Below are positions 1-8,085 of a stretch of 64,000 nt of DNA, piece after piece (positions within the stretch are counted from its first letter, which is position 1; each line of letters starts with the position of its first letter). A model generated the notes under the pieces. The model ran no database searches and was not told the origin of the DNA. It was given only the letters and a program-made list of their open reading frames with translations. The stretch comes from Arabiibacter massiliensis. Lineage in GTDB: Bacteria > Actinomycetota > Coriobacteriia > Coriobacteriales > Eggerthellaceae. The translations under genes were made by a program, and so were the position numbers. Where the stretch lies: assembly GCF_900169505.1 (NCBI RefSeq), contig NZ_LT827021.1, forward strand, positions 868,001 through 932,000. The letters are read 5' to 3'.

Positions 1-44
1 GATCCTTCGACTCCGCGGCTTCGCCGCTTCGCTCAGGATGACAA
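1..44. repeat. Dispersed ATCCTTCGACTC/GCTCAGGATGACA repeat, copy 1
   Basis: The window opens with a copy of an imperfect palindrome that begins GATCCTTCGACTCC, has a GC-rich centre and ends GCTCAGGATGACA. Related copies lie near 1828-2009, 39021-39127, 52537-52588 and 53994-54036. All sit between genes. The role is unknown; the form is that of a REP-like or MITE-like intergenic repeat. Confidence 0.8.
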
Positions 45-50
45 ACTGAA

Positions 51-80
51 AGCGCCCGCCGGTTTCGGCGGGCGCTTTCC
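51..80 (-). terminator. Hairpin downstream of serC
   Basis: Inverted repeat GAAAGCGCCCGCCG / CGGCGGGCGCTTTC with a short loop, lying directly after the serC stop codon. It can end serC transcription. No long T run follows on the minus strand, so terminator strength is uncertain. Confidence 0.65.
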
Positions 81-88
81 GCGCGCCC

Positions 89-1171
89 TTACGCGTTCTC
101 CTCCTCGAACTTCTTCATGAAGGCCACCAGCGCCTCCACGCCTTCGCGGGGCATGGCGTTGTAGATGCTCGCGCGCATACCGCCCACGCTGCGGTGGCCC
201 TTGATGTTCTCGATGCCGGCCTTCTTCGCCTCGGCGACGAACTTCGCGTCCAGCTCGTCGCTTCCCGTGACGAACGGCACGTTCATGATGGAGCGATCCT
301 CCACGCGCGCGGTGCCCTTGAAGAGCTTGCTCGCGTCAAGGTAGTCGTAGAGCAGCTGCGCCTTCTCGACGTTGCGCTTCTGCATGCCCTCGAGGCCGCC
401 CTGCTCCTTCAGCCACTTGAACACGAGGCCGCAGATGTAGATGCCGTAGCACGGCGGGGTGTTATACAGGCTGTCGTTGTCGGCCATGGTCTTGTAGCGC
501 AGCATGGTGGGCGTGCCAGGGAACACGTCTTCGCTGATCAGGTCGTCGCGGATGATGACGATGGCCACGCCCGCCGGGCCGACGTTCTTCTGCACGCCGC
601 CGTAGATGAGGCCGTACTTCTCCACGTCGATGGGCTCGGAGAGGAAGCACGACGACACGTCGGCCACGAGCGGCTTGCCGTTCGTGTCGGGCAGCTCGTG
701 GTAGACGGTGCCGTAGATGGTCTCGTTCTGGCAGATGTAGACGTAGTCGGCGTCGTCGGAGAGCTCGAGGGCGTGCACGTCGGGCACGTAGGAGAAGTTC
801 TCGTCCTCGGAGCTGGCGATGCAGCGCGCGTCGCCGTACATCTTGGCCTCCTTGAAGGCCTTCTTCGACCAGGAGCCGCTCACGATGTAGTCGGCCACCT
901 TGTTATGCATGAGGTTCATGGGGATGGCCGCGAACTGCGTGGACGCGCCGCCCTGCAAAAACAGCACGCGATAGTTGTCCGGGATGCCCATGAGGTCGCG
1001 CAGGTCCTGCTCGGCGGTCTCGATGATGCCCTTGAACGCGGCGGAGCGGTGGGACATCTCCATGACCGACATGCCGCAGCCCTGATAGTCGAGCATCTCG
1101 GACGCGGCTTGCGCGAGCACCTCCTCGGGCAGCACCGCGGGACCGGCGGAGAAATTGTACACTCGAGCCAT
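89..1171 (-). CDS. serC: Phosphoserine aminotransferase
   Basis: A 360-residue PLP-dependent class V aminotransferase that interconverts 3-phosphohydroxypyruvate and phosphoserine with glutamate as amino donor, the second step of serine synthesis. The start begins MARVYNFSAGPAVLPE, the family's typical N-terminus, and is preceded by AAGGAGGTCATCC; an upstream in-frame ATG at 1210 would lack this Shine-Dalgarno. The PLP lysine is expected at Lys195 in GGVQKNVGPAG, and Asp171 in VADVSS is expected to contact the pyridine nitrogen. Length fits the family (about 360). It stands alone between a palindrome and a hairpin, and no serA or serB is visible nearby. Confidence 0.97.
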   Translation of the reverse strand: MARVYNFSAGPAVLPEEVLAQAASEMLDYQGCGMSVMEMSHRSAAFKGIIETAEQDLRDLMGIPDNYRVLFLQGGASTQFAAIPMNLMHNKVADYIVSGSWSKKAFKEAKMYGDARCIASSEDENFSYVPDVHALELSDDADYVYICQNETIYGTVYHELPDTNGKPLVADVSSCFLSEPIDVEKYGLIYGGVQKNVGPAGVAIVIIRDDLISEDVFPGTPTMLRYKTMADNDSLYNTPPCYGIYICGLVFKWLKEQGGLEGMQKRNVEKAQLLYDYLDASKLFKGTARVEDRSIMNVPFVTGSDELDAKFVAEAKKAGIENIKGHRSVGGMRASIYNAMPREGVEALVAFMKKFEEENA

Positions 1172-1289
1172 GGATGACCTCCTTGATACGCTTCTAGACA
1201 ATGCGGTCAAGTATACACGCGAAAGCAGCGGGCGGCGCGCTTTATCCCGCTAAAGCGGCGAATCTGCGCATGGACGGTCGGAGGGGCCT

Positions 1290-1363
1290 GCGGGGCGCAT
1301 TGTCGCCCGAAACGTACGGTTTTCCGCCCGAAACCGTACGTTTCGGGCGACAATGCGCCCCGC
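1290..1363. repeat. Perfect 33-bp inverted repeat with 8-nt loop
   Basis: The arms at 1290-1322 and 1331-1363 are perfect reverse complements. Each holds ATTGTCGCCCGAAACGTACG and is separated from the other by TCCGCCCG. The right arm abuts the trmL stop codon. No T run follows on either strand, so this is not a standard intrinsic terminator. It could form a cruciform in DNA or a very stable hairpin in the trmL transcript. Confidence 0.9.
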
Positions 1364-1822
1364 CTACCCGAGTCCCGGCCATCCCTGCTGGCGAAGGGCC
1401 TCGTAGGCGGCGACGGCCACGGCGTTGCTCAGGTTGAGGCTCCGCAGGCCCTCGCGCATGGGGATGCGCACGCAGCGGTTCGCGTGCGCCTCGATGAGGC
1501 CGAGCGGCAGCCCCCGGCTCTCGCGGCCGAACACGAGGAACGCGCCCGGCCCGTAGGATGCCTCGGCGAAGGAGCGGTGCGACTGCCCGGTGAACAGGTG
1601 CAGCTCGCCCGCGCCATGCGCCTCGAAGAACGCCTCGACGCAGGGCCAGCGCACGAGGTCCACCTCGTCCCAGTAGTCGCAGCCGGCGCGCGCGAGCTGC
1701 TTGGCCGTGAGCCGGAACCCCATCGGCTCCACCAGGTGCAGCCGCGCGCCCACGCACGCGCACGTCCGCGCGATGTTCCCCGTGTTCTGCGGGATCTCGG
1801 GCTCCACGAGGACTATGTTCAA
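1364..1822 (-). CDS. trmL: tRNA (cytidine/uridine-2'-O)-methyltransferase, TrmL/SPOUT type
   Basis: A 152-residue SPOUT methyltransferase expected to 2'-O-methylate the wobble nucleotide 34 of certain tRNA-Leu. The three SPOUT motifs are visible: NTGNIARTC near residue 13, FGRESRGLP near 97, and IPM..GLRSLNLSNA near 120, whose residues form the knotted SAM site. The start is taken as TTG at 1822 because the family begins with (M)NIVLVEPEIPQNTGN. The reading frame stays open upstream but there it only translates the intergenic repeats. AGGATGACA, which may serve as Shine-Dalgarno, is the edge of such a repeat. Length matches the family (about 155). Confidence 0.93.
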   Translation of the reverse strand: MNIVLVEPEIPQNTGNIARTCACVGARLHLVEPMGFRLTAKQLARAGCDYWDEVDLVRWPCVEAFFEAHGAGELHLFTGQSHRSFAEASYGPGAFLVFGRESRGLPLGLIEAHANRCVRIPMREGLRSLNLSNAVAVAAYEALRQQGWPGLG

Positions 1823-1827
1823 CCGGC

Positions 1828-2009
1828 TGTCATCCTGAGCGGAGGCGCGCAGCGCCGGAGTCGAAGGATCCCCTGCGGCGTCAGCAGGAGCGTTAACGGC
1901 TGACGCCGCACGGGATCCTTCGGCTCGCTTCGCTCGCTCAGGATGACAAGAGGGGACGCCCGCTCGCTCAGGATGACAAAGGGGGACGCCCGCTCGCTCA
2001 GGATGACAA
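1828..2009. repeat. Composite dispersed repeat plus tandem end units
   Basis: Two repeat arms in opposite orientation, TCATCCTGAGCGG...GTCGAAGGATCC and GGATCCTTCGGCTCG...GCTCAGGATGACA, flank a core with its own inverted repeat (GCGGCGTCAG / CTGACGCCGC). Two further tandem copies of the end unit (GGGACGCCCGCTCGCTCAGGATGACA type, about 30 bp each) follow. The same arm-core-arm layout recurs near 39021-39127. Confidence 0.85.
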
Positions 2010-2019
2010 CCAAGGCCGC

Positions 2020-4062
2020 TCACATCGCCTCCGCCTGCTTCGCCATCTCTTCCTCCAGCTCTTCGGTGAGCAGGAACCATTCCTCCTCGGCCGACGCGAG
2101 CCGCTGCTTGAGCTTGGCGTGCTCGGCGACGGCGTCGGAGGAGGCGTCCTCGTTGATGTAGAAGTCCGGGTCGGCCATGAGCTCGAGGAGCTCGGCCATG
2201 CGCGCGTTGTCGCGCTCCATCTGGCGGTCGAGCTCGGCAATGCGCTTGCGGTGGTTCTTGAGCGCGGCGTAGGCGCGGTTGCGCGCCTCGGCCTCGCGGC
2301 GCTTCTGCTCCTTGGTCTTGGGGGCGCTCTCGCGCGGAGCCGTGAGCTCGGCGGCCGGCGCGGCGGGCGCGGCCTTGGCCTTAGGCGCGGCGGCCTTCGC
2401 CTTGCCCTTGGCCGGCGCCTCCCCCATCACCTCGTCCACGAGCGAGCGCTCCTCGGGCGCGGGGCCGTCCAGCTGGCCGCTCTTGAACAGGTAGTAGTCG
2501 TAGTCGCCGTCGTAGTTCGTCACGCGGCCGGGCGTCACCTCCACGATGCGGTTCGCCACGCCGCGGATGAGGTGCCTATCGTGCGTGATGAACAGGATCG
2601 TGCCCTCGAACGCGCGCAGCGCCTGCTCCAGGATGTCGGCGCTCGCGATGTCCAGGTGGTTCGTGGGCTCGTCGAGGCACAGCAGCGGACGGGGCGCCAC
2701 GAGCATCTTCGCCAGCGCGAGGCGGCTCTTCTCGCCGCCGGAGAGCACGCTCACGCGCTTGTCCACCGCATCTCCCGTGAACAGGAACGCGCCCAGAAGC
2801 GTGCGCACCTGCGAGATGGTCCAGCCCGGCGCCACGTGGTCGAGCTCCTCGAACACGGTGTTGCCGGGATGCAGTTCCTCCAACTGGTGCTGCGCGTAGT
2901 AGGTCTTCGTCACGTGCACGCCGTAGTCGATGGTTCCCGCGTCGGGTGCCATCGCGCCGGCGATCATCTTGAGCAGCGTCGACTTGCCCGCGCCGTTGGG
3001 GCCCACGAGCGCTATCTTGTCGCCGCGGTACATGGTGAAGTCGAAGCCGTCGTACACCGTCTTGTCGCCGAAGCGCTTCACCAGGCCGCGCGCCCGCACC
3101 ACCTCGTCGCCCGTGCGCGGCGGCTGCTTGAAGTTGAACTTGACGGTCTTCTTCTCCTCGGGAAGCTCGATGCGCTCGATCTTCTCCAGCTTGCGCACGC
3201 GGTCCTGCACCTGCTTGGCCTTGGTGGCCTTGTAGCGGAACTTCTCGATGAACGCCTCCATGTGGGCGATCTCCTCGGCCTGCTTGGCGGCCTGGGCGCG
3301 CAGGCGCTCGAGGTGCTCCTCGCGGGCGCGCAGGTAGGCGGAGTAGTTGCCCTTGTACAGGTTCACCTGGCCGTTGTCCACCTCGGCCACGCGATCCACC
3401 ATGTTGTCCATGAACGCGCGGTCGTGGCTGACCACGATCACGGTGCCGCCGTAGCCGCGCAGGAATCCCTCGAGCCACTTCACGCTCTCGAGGTCCAGGT
3501 GGTTGGTGGGCTCGTCGAGCAGGAGCACCTCGGGGTTGCGGATGAGCAGCTTCGCCAGCGCGATGCGCATCTGCCAGCCGCCGGAGAACTCCGTGGTCAG
3601 GCGGCGCAGGTCCTCCTCCTTGAAGCCCAGGCCGAACATGACGCTGCGCACCTTCGCCTCGATGGTGTAGCCGCCCAGCACCTCGTAGGCGTCGCGCGCC
3701 CGGCCGGCGGCGGCCAGCTGCTGCGCCGTGGGATCCTCGCCCAGCTCGTGCTCGAGCTTGTACAGGCGCCGCTCGGCCTCGAGCACCTCCACCTGCGAGG
3801 ACATGACCTCCTCGAAGATGGGCTGCTCGGCCATCTCGATGGCCTCCTGCTCCAGGTATCCCACGCGCGCGCCCTTCGCGAACAGCACGCGGCCCTCGTC
3901 GGCGTCCTCGGCGCCCGAGATGATGTTGAGCATGGTGGTCTTGCCCGCGCCGTTGGGGCCGACGAGCGCCAGGCGGTCGTACTCCTCGAGGCGGAACGTC
4001 ACGTCATGGAAGAGCCGGCGCCCTCCGAACGACTTGGATATATGCTCGAGCTGCATGATCAT
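2020..4062 (-). CDS. ABC-F family ATP-binding protein
   Basis: About 680 residues with two ABC ATPase domains, no membrane segment and a charged C-terminal coiled coil (roughly residues 600-680), the layout of ABC-F proteins (Uup/EttA/YdiF group). These act on the ribosome as translation factors or antibiotic-resistance factors rather than as transporters. Walker A GPNGAGKT is at about residue 35 and again in the second half. Both halves have [16 protein letters not shown] Walker B segments, and [15 protein letters not shown] is a clear signature. An Ala/Lys/Pro-rich linker precedes the coiled coil. The start [12 protein letters not shown] at 4062 (or Met+2) fits the family; the frame extends to 4107 without a better site. 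The exact subfamily cannot be set by eye. Confidence 0.92.
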   Translation of the reverse strand: MIMQLEHISKSFGGRRLFHDVTFRLEEYDRLALVGPNGAGKTTMLNIISGAEDADEGRVLFAKGARVGYLEQEAIEMAEQPIFEEVMSSQVEVLEAERRLYKLEHELGEDPTAQQLAAAGRARDAYEVLGGYTIEAKVRSVMFGLGFKEEDLRRLTTEFSGGWQMRIALAKLLIRNPEVLLLDEPTNHLDLESVKWLEGFLRGYGGTVIVVSHDRAFMDNMVDRVAEVDNGQVNLYKGNYSAYLRAREEHLERLRAQAAKQAEEIAHMEAFIEKFRYKATKAKQVQDRVRKLEKIERIELPEEKKTVKFNFKQPPRTGDEVVRARGLVKRFGDKTVYDGFDFTMYRGDKIALVGPNGAGKSTLLKMIAGAMAPDAGTIDYGVHVTKTYYAQHQLEELHPGNTVFEELDHVAPGWTISQVRTLLGAFLFTGDAVDKRVSVLSGGEKSRLALAKMLVAPRPLLCLDEPTNHLDIASADILEQALRAFEGTILFITHDRHLIRGVANRIVEVTPGRVTNYDGDYDYYLFKSGQLDGPAPEERSLVDEVMGEAPAKGKAKAAAPKAKAAPAAPAAELTAPRESAPKTKEQKRREAEARNRAYAALKNHRKRIAELDRQMERDNARMAELLELMADPDFYINEDASSDAVAEHAKLKQRLASAEEEWFLLTEELEEEMAKQAEAM

Positions 4063-4258
4063 GGTGCATCGGCGCTTTCTGTCGCAGAGTCCTCTGGCGT
4101 CCTGCAAGGCCGGCGACGCCTCCGCTCGCCCGTCTGGCGATGCGAGGCTGCCCGGTTGGACGCAACTTGTCTATGATAGCGGAAGAGGCCGCGCGCGGCC
4201 AAACGGCCTCGCCGATCCCAGAAAGCAACTACAACGACCGCACGATGGGAGGCGCCCC

Positions 4259-4411
4259 ATGACCAGGAACCCGAACACGCGCGTCGAGGACCTGCACGCC
4301 GCGAAGGCGAAGGATGCCGACAAGGGCAAGGACGCCCTCACGCTGGGGTCGCTCTTCGCCGCCGGCTTCATCCTCATGGTGTCGTTCATCATGAAGCGCT
4401 TCTACGAGTAG
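4259..4411 (+). CDS. Small single-span membrane protein, unknown function
   Basis: A 50-residue protein with a charged, Ala/Lys-rich N-terminal half and one hydrophobic segment (about residues 28-45, LTLGSLFAAGFILMVSF), ending KRFYE. GGGAGG lies 8 nt before the ATG. It is divergent from the ABC-F gene and lies just before the MerR promoter. I recognise no family. A good ribosome site and a plausible transmembrane helix support it as a real gene. Confidence 0.6.
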   Translation: MTRNPNTRVEDLHAAKAKDADKGKDALTLGSLFAAGFILMVSFIMKRFYE

Positions 4412-4442
4412 CCGGCGGCGCTTCAGTTTTCGCGAAATCCCC

Positions 4443-4473
4443 TTGACTTGGAGTGCGCTCCATGTGCTTCAAT
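4443..4473 (+). promoter_or_regulatory. MerR-type promoter and operator
   Basis: TTGACT (4443-4448) and TTCAAT (4468-4473) are separated by 19 bp instead of 17. The spacer holds the dyad TGGAG-TGCG-CTCCA. Long spacers with a central dyad mark promoters activated by MerR-family proteins through DNA unwinding. The site resembles operators described for the aldehyde-responsive AdhR/NmlR branch. It lies 27 nt before the merR-type gene, so autoregulation is likely. Confidence 0.75.
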
Positions 4474-4499
4474 GCTCCTTGAGCGAAAGGAGCCCCTCG

Positions 4500-4874
4500 A
4501 TGAAGATCGCCGAAGTGAGCAAAACCTACGGCCTGTCCGCCGACACGCTGCGCTATTACGAGCGCATCGGCCTTTTGCCCGGCGTGACGCGCACGTCCAG
4601 CGGCATCCGCGACTACAGCGAGCAGGACTGCGCCCGCGTGGAGTTCGTGAAGTGCATGCGCGGCGCGAGCGTGTCCATCGAGGCGCTCATCGAGTACATG
4701 GCGCTGTTCGAGGAGGGCGACGCGACCACCGAGGCCCGCAAGGCCCTGCTCGAGGAGCAGCGCGACCTCGTGCAGGCGCGCATCGCCGAGATGCAGGCGG
4801 GCCTCGACCGCCTGAACTACAAGATAGACAACTACGAGCAGATCATGCTCGAAGGAGAGCGGAAGATGCGCTGA
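4500..4874 (+). CDS. MerR family transcriptional regulator (AdhR/NmlR-like)
   Basis: A 124-residue regulator. An N-terminal winged helix (MKIAEVSKTYGLSADTLRYY) is followed by a long dimerisation coiled coil (about residues 75-115). The start is chosen at the ATG behind AAAGGAGCCCCTCG. There is no metal-binding Cys cluster. A single Cys at position 52 (FVKCMRGAS) corresponds to the reactive cysteine known in AdhR-type regulators of aldehyde or electrophile stress; that assignment rests on family knowledge. The operator immediately upstream suggests it controls itself. The adjacent convergent transporter gene is probably not its target. Confidence 0.88.
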   Translation: MKIAEVSKTYGLSADTLRYYERIGLLPGVTRTSSGIRDYSEQDCARVEFVKCMRGASVSIEALIEYMALFEEGDATTEARKALLEEQRDLVQARIAEMQAGLDRLNYKIDNYEQIMLEGERKMR

Positions 4875-4887
4875 GGCTTCGGCGCGC

Positions 4888-6561
4888 CTAGTCTGCCGGA
4901 GCCGAAGCCGACGCGGCGTCCTCCGCAGGCGCGGCATCCGCCGGCGCGCCCGCAGCCGCCGCCCGGAGGCGCTCGACGTCGCACTTCCCCATCTTCAGCG
5001 CCGTGCGCAGCGAGTGGATGGGGATGGTCAGGCTCTTGCATCCCGACGTGATGGCGTCGAACACGAAGTCCACGGCCGCGAACACGGCCACCGTGGCGCC
5101 GCCCAGGCCCATGCTGGTCAGCACGATGGCGTACAAAGGGATGATGCCGCCGGGAATGGGCGGGATGGAGCTGCCCAGCAGAAAGCAGGTGATATAGGCC
5201 ACCAGCAGCATATACAGCTCGATCTGCACTCCTTCGTACTGGGCCGAGTAGAACAGGAACAGCACGAGCACCGCGCAGCTGAAGCACGTGTAGAACGTGA
5301 GCGCGAGCGGGTGCATGAACCGCGTGAGGGCCGCGTCGATGAAGAACCGGTTCTCCATGATCTCCTCGTTCGCCCTGTAGGCCGCCGTGGAGGATGCCGT
5401 CGTGAAGCCGATGAGGCCCGCGGGAAGCGCGGTCTTCAGCAGGTAGAGCGGGCTCACCTTCGCGGCGATGGCGGTGGTGACCAGCGAGAACGCACCGACG
5501 ATCGCCGAGACGAACAGCAGGCACCCGATGGAGACGAGCAAGGGCAGAAGCACGCCGCCGTCGGTGGTCACCGCCAGGTGCGCCATGGCCAAAAACACGA
5601 ACGCCGGCAGGAACCTGAGGACGGCCGACATGACCCATTGCACGAGCGCGTCGGCCTCCATCGCGAGCGACGCGAGCACGGGCACCCTCCGGCGCGCGAC
5701 GATGAGCCCCACGCCGAACACGAACGCCCAGAACACGATCTGCAGCGCGTTGCCCGTCAGGAACGGGTCGACGAAGTTCTTGGGGATGATGGCGAGCACG
5801 ACGTCGACGATGTCGGCCGTCTCGTTGCTGCCCGTGACCGTGCCGTCGAACGACACGCCGTAGATGGCCACCATCACGGCCATTGCCAGGCCGACGGTGA
5901 CGAAGTTGTACAGCAGCTGGCGCGAGAGCACCGTCTTGCCCATGCCCTTGAGCGCGGCGATGCTGTCCAGGCCCGACACGGCGACGAGCACGGCGAAGAA
6001 CAGCAGCGGCCCCACGACGGCGCCCAGCAGCCCGAGGAACGTGTCGAACAGCGGGGTGACGAACGCCACGAGCAGGAAGTCGCACAGCTCGGGCGCCGCG
6101 AACCGGAGCACCAGCCCGAAGGACAGGCCGAGGACGAGCGCGCCCATGTTCCGGACGGCGTCGCCCGCCTTCTTCCGCGGGATCTCGCGCACGGCCCGCG
6201 CCCCCGTCGGCGTGATCGCGACGTTCCACTCCGTGCCGAGGTTGCTCGCGAACTCCTCGGAGAACTCGTCGGGGCCCTCCCCTTCCTCGTCCGGCGCGGA
6301 GCCGACGCTGCGCGGCCCCTCGCATTCGACGATGAGGAGCGTGCGCCGCAGCCGCCTGCTCTTCTTCACGCTGCACGGGCGGCCCTGCCATCCGTCGTCC
6401 GCCAGCCGCAGCAGGATGTTCTCGAGCGAGATGCGCACGAGGTCGCGCACCTTGCCGTCGCGTCCCTCGAGGAGCCGGGAGAGGGCCTCGGCCGCATCCC
6501 CTTCCACGCGCTCGGCGTCGAGCGGGAACGAAACCCTCTCCGAACCGGTCTTTCCGAACAT
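4888..6561 (-). CDS. Dicarboxylate/amino acid:cation symporter (DAACS family)
   Basis: About 557 residues. The last 420 form a DAACS (GltP/DctA-type) transporter with several hydrophobic helices, a Ser-rich re-entrant segment (TTASSTAAYRANEEIMEN) and a Pro/Gly segment (GSSIPPIPGGIIPL), in the regions where this family binds substrate. It should import a C4-dicarboxylate or an acidic or neutral amino acid with Na+ or H+. The first 130 residues are a soluble charged extension not found in standard members, which may be regulatory. The ATG at 6561 follows GGAGGGGGCGCC. The C-terminus is Ala/Pro-rich. Substrate is unknown. Confidence 0.88.
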   Translation of the reverse strand: MFGKTGSERVSFPLDAERVEGDAAEALSRLLEGRDGKVRDLVRISLENILLRLADDGWQGRPCSVKKSRRLRRTLLIVECEGPRSVGSAPDEEGEGPDEFSEEFASNLGTEWNVAITPTGARAVREIPRKKAGDAVRNMGALVLGLSFGLVLRFAAPELCDFLLVAFVTPLFDTFLGLLGAVVGPLLFFAVLVAVSGLDSIAALKGMGKTVLSRQLLYNFVTVGLAMAVMVAIYGVSFDGTVTGSNETADIVDVVLAIIPKNFVDPFLTGNALQIVFWAFVFGVGLIVARRRVPVLASLAMEADALVQWVMSAVLRFLPAFVFLAMAHLAVTTDGGVLLPLLVSIGCLLFVSAIVGAFSLVTTAIAAKVSPLYLLKTALPAGLIGFTTASSTAAYRANEEIMENRFFIDAALTRFMHPLALTFYTCFSCAVLVLFLFYSAQYEGVQIELYMLLVAYITCFLLGSSIPPIPGGIIPLYAIVLTSMGLGGATVAVFAAVDFVFDAITSGCKSLTIPIHSLRTALKMGKCDVERLRAAAAGAPADAAPAEDAASASAPAD

Positions 6562-6729
6562 GGCGCCCCCTCCTCGTCCACGATGCCGCACGGCATCAGT
6601 GTAGGGGCGGACCCGCACCGGGACTACACCACGCGCCCCTGCCCGGGCGGTGAGGCGCCCGCGGGAAGGCGCGGGCGGCACTAAAGGAAAAGCAGGCCAG
6701 AAATCGCTTCTGACCTGCTTCGAATTCAA

Positions 6730-6775
6730 ATGGCTCCCCGGGTAGGATTCGAACCTACAACCCTCCGGTTAACAG
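6730..6775. repeat. E1 left attachment repeat (tRNA-Asn 3' fragment)
   Basis: Forty-six bases identical to 17246-17291, covering the tRNA-Asn 3' end through the anticodon loop (reverse strand). The sequence departs from the tRNA after AACAG, so this is a fragment left by integration and not a functional tRNA. Confidence 0.93.
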
Positions 6776-6818
6776 GGGCTTTAGAGCATATCTGACTACG
6801 CTGAAAAAAATTGTTTGT

Positions 6819-6849
6819 GCAGGTCAGAGCATTGCATACCTTGTTGTTT
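6819..6849. repeat. 31-bp repeat, inverted copy of the integrase leader
   Basis: GCAGGTCAGAGCATTGCATA... (31 bp) is the exact reverse complement of 15831-15861, which lies just before the E1 integrase start. One copy is therefore near the left end of the element and one next to int. It may be a protein-binding site used in recombination, or the trace of an inversion. Confidence 0.85.
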
Positions 6850-6880
6850 TTCGCAGATAATCTGGTGGCAACATTGACAG

Positions 6881-6901
6881 TTGCCACCAGATTGCCACCA
6901 C
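6881..6901. repeat. E1 left arm-type direct repeats
   Basis: TTGCCACCA-GA-TTGCCACCA: two units with an 11-bp period, matched at the right end by 17160-17180. The left pair is also part of a perfect inverted repeat CTGGTGGCAAC / GTTGCCACCAG (6862-6890). These are probable integrase arm-binding sites. Confidence 0.75.
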
Positions 6902-6928
6902 TTTTAGCTAGCTTTTCAACGTTGAGGA

Positions 6929-7189
6929 CTAGCAATCTTGTACATCCTCGTTGGGTTTCATAAGTTCCCACACAGGTATACTCAGACCGTCCGCGATCCT
7001 AATGATGATATCGATGGTGGGGTTCGCCCTGCCGAACTCGATGTTTCGCAGGTAGTTGCGGTTTATACCGACCATGAGCGCCAGCTTCTCCACGCTGATG
7101 CCATGGGCGCGACGGGCCGCGCGCACCTTCCCGCCGATAATCTTTTTGTAAGCATACGCATCCATGGAAAACAGACTATTGCGTTCCAT
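6929..7189 (-). CDS. XRE family transcriptional regulator
   Basis: An 86-residue (or 78-residue) single-domain Cro/C1-type helix-turn-helix protein: VRAARRAHGISVEKLALMVGINRNYLRNIEFGRANPTIDI, with the usual S/N-x-x-x-N-x-E-xG pattern. It lies at the left end of E1 and probably represses element genes. Two starts are possible, 7189 (MERNSLF) and 7165 (MDAYAYKK). A TATAAT lies at 7204-7209, so the 7189 start would be nearly leaderless. The operator-like palindrome over this -10 box suggests autorepression. Confidence 0.85.
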   Translation of the reverse strand: MERNSLFSMDAYAYKKIIGGKVRAARRAHGISVEKLALMVGINRNYLRNIEFGRANPTIDIIIRIADGLSIPVWELMKPNEDVQDC

Positions 7190-7198
7190 GGCACAAAA

Positions 7199-7216
7199 CG
7201 CCTATTATAGTAGGCG
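7199..7216 (-). promoter_or_regulatory. Palindromic operator over the -10 box of the XRE gene
   Basis: CGCCTATTATAGTAGGCG has 6-bp arms (CGCCTA/TAGGCG). On the minus strand it contains TATAAT. Binding here would block the promoter of the adjacent XRE gene. Confidence 0.55.
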
Positions 7217-7351
7217 TAAGGCAATCGCCACGAAACCAATGCCGCGCAGACGGCGGGACGGGCGAATCCCGAACGGACAAGACAACTATTGGCGGAACCC
7301 CGAACCCAGGGGGCCTGCCGCGACGCGTCCGCACGAACGAAGGGATTCGCA

Positions 7352-7636
7352 ATGGAAGATGGAATGACCGGCACGCGAGCCGGATTCGCCCTCGAAAGGG
7401 CAACCGGCCTTCTGAACGAGGCGTACGAGATCGTGGCGGGAGCGTCCGCGATCCTCGATATGCTCTACGAGCGCCTGCAAGACGCCGAGGGAGCCGAATC
7501 CGCGGAGATGGCAGGGGTCGCGTTTGTCGCGCGCCGCTGCCTCGACCAAAGCGCAGGGATCATCGCCGAAGCCGACGATGCTCTGGACGGCCTGAGAGGC
7601 GAGCCGTCGTGCAAAGCCAACGAGGACGGGAGGTAG
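7352..7636 (+). CDS. Small helical protein of the element-borne family
   Basis: A 94-residue, acidic, almost wholly helical protein (LLNEAYEIVAGASAILDMLY, then a second helix QSAGIIAEADDALDGL). The start is chosen at the ATG behind AAGGGATTCGCA. Its size and two-helix pattern resemble the 82-residue proteins at 32397-32645 (E2) and 47717-47965 (E3), so each of the three elements carries one. Function is unknown. A regulatory or anti-sigma-like interaction partner is possible, but nothing proves it. The next gene starts 4 nt after its stop. Confidence 0.6.
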   Translation: MEDGMTGTRAGFALERATGLLNEAYEIVAGASAILDMLYERLQDAEGAESAEMAGVAFVARRCLDQSAGIIAEADDALDGLRGEPSCKANEDGR

Positions 7637-7640
7637 GGCC

Positions 7641-8078
7641 ATGCAGGAGTACCGGGAGATCAAGAGGATGCTCACGGGCAACCTCGCCGCCGGTGCCGTC
7701 CTCGGGGCGATCCTCGCGGGCTTCTTCGCCTACAACGCCGCCCGCCCCGAACTCAACGCCAGCTTCTTCCAGTCGGCGGCACAGGCCGGGCACGCGGAGA
7801 CGGATGCCATGATCGCGTTCGTCGTCGGCGTTGCCCTCGTATGCCTTTGCTTCTTCGCGTTCGGGCTTTTCCTCCCCCTCGGGCGCGAGGCCATCAAGCG
7901 CGCGAAGGACAGGATGCTGTCGGGCTGGATCGTGAGCCTTTTCGTCCTGCTCGTAATCCAGATCGCATACCTCGGCATCGTGCTCACATGCGGCAGCTTC
8001 GTGGGACTTGCCTACCTACTCTACAACCTCGTGAGGCTGAGGCGCGTCAAGAGGGCCACAGCAACGGAAGGGCGGTGA
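7641..8078 (+). CDS. Multi-span membrane protein, unknown function
   Basis: 145 residues with about four hydrophobic segments (near residues 13-31, 56-80, 92-112 and 115-130) joined by basic loops (GREAIKRAKDRM), ending in a basic tail. It begins MQEYREIKRML behind GGGAGGTAGGGCC and lies between the small helical gene and the surface-protein gene, 4-8 nt apart, so the three probably form one transcript. I recognise no family. Confidence 0.65.
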   Translation: MQEYREIKRMLTGNLAAGAVLGAILAGFFAYNAARPELNASFFQSAAQAGHAETDAMIAFVVGVALVCLCFFAFGLFLPLGREAIKRAKDRMLSGWIVSLFVLLVIQIAYLGIVLTCGSFVGLAYLLYNLVRLRRVKRATATEGR

Positions 8079-8085
8079 CGCCGCG

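Noticed and set aside
1290..1363. Calling the 33-bp palindrome an intrinsic terminator
   Set aside because: No T run follows the stem on either strand.
1940..2009. Short tandem repeats that might suggest a CRISPR array
   Set aside because: Units of about 30 bp without unique spacers, formed of the dispersed repeat's end. No cas genes in the window.
1823..2080. N-terminal extension of the TrmL frame, with repeated CHPERA-type residues
   Set aside because: These codons translate the dispersed intergenic repeats. The family's own start lies at 1822.
6730..6775. A second tRNA-Asn gene
   Set aside because: Only the 3' half matches. The 5' half is absent, so it is an attachment-site fragment. 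The same holds for 32000-32045 and 48143-48191.
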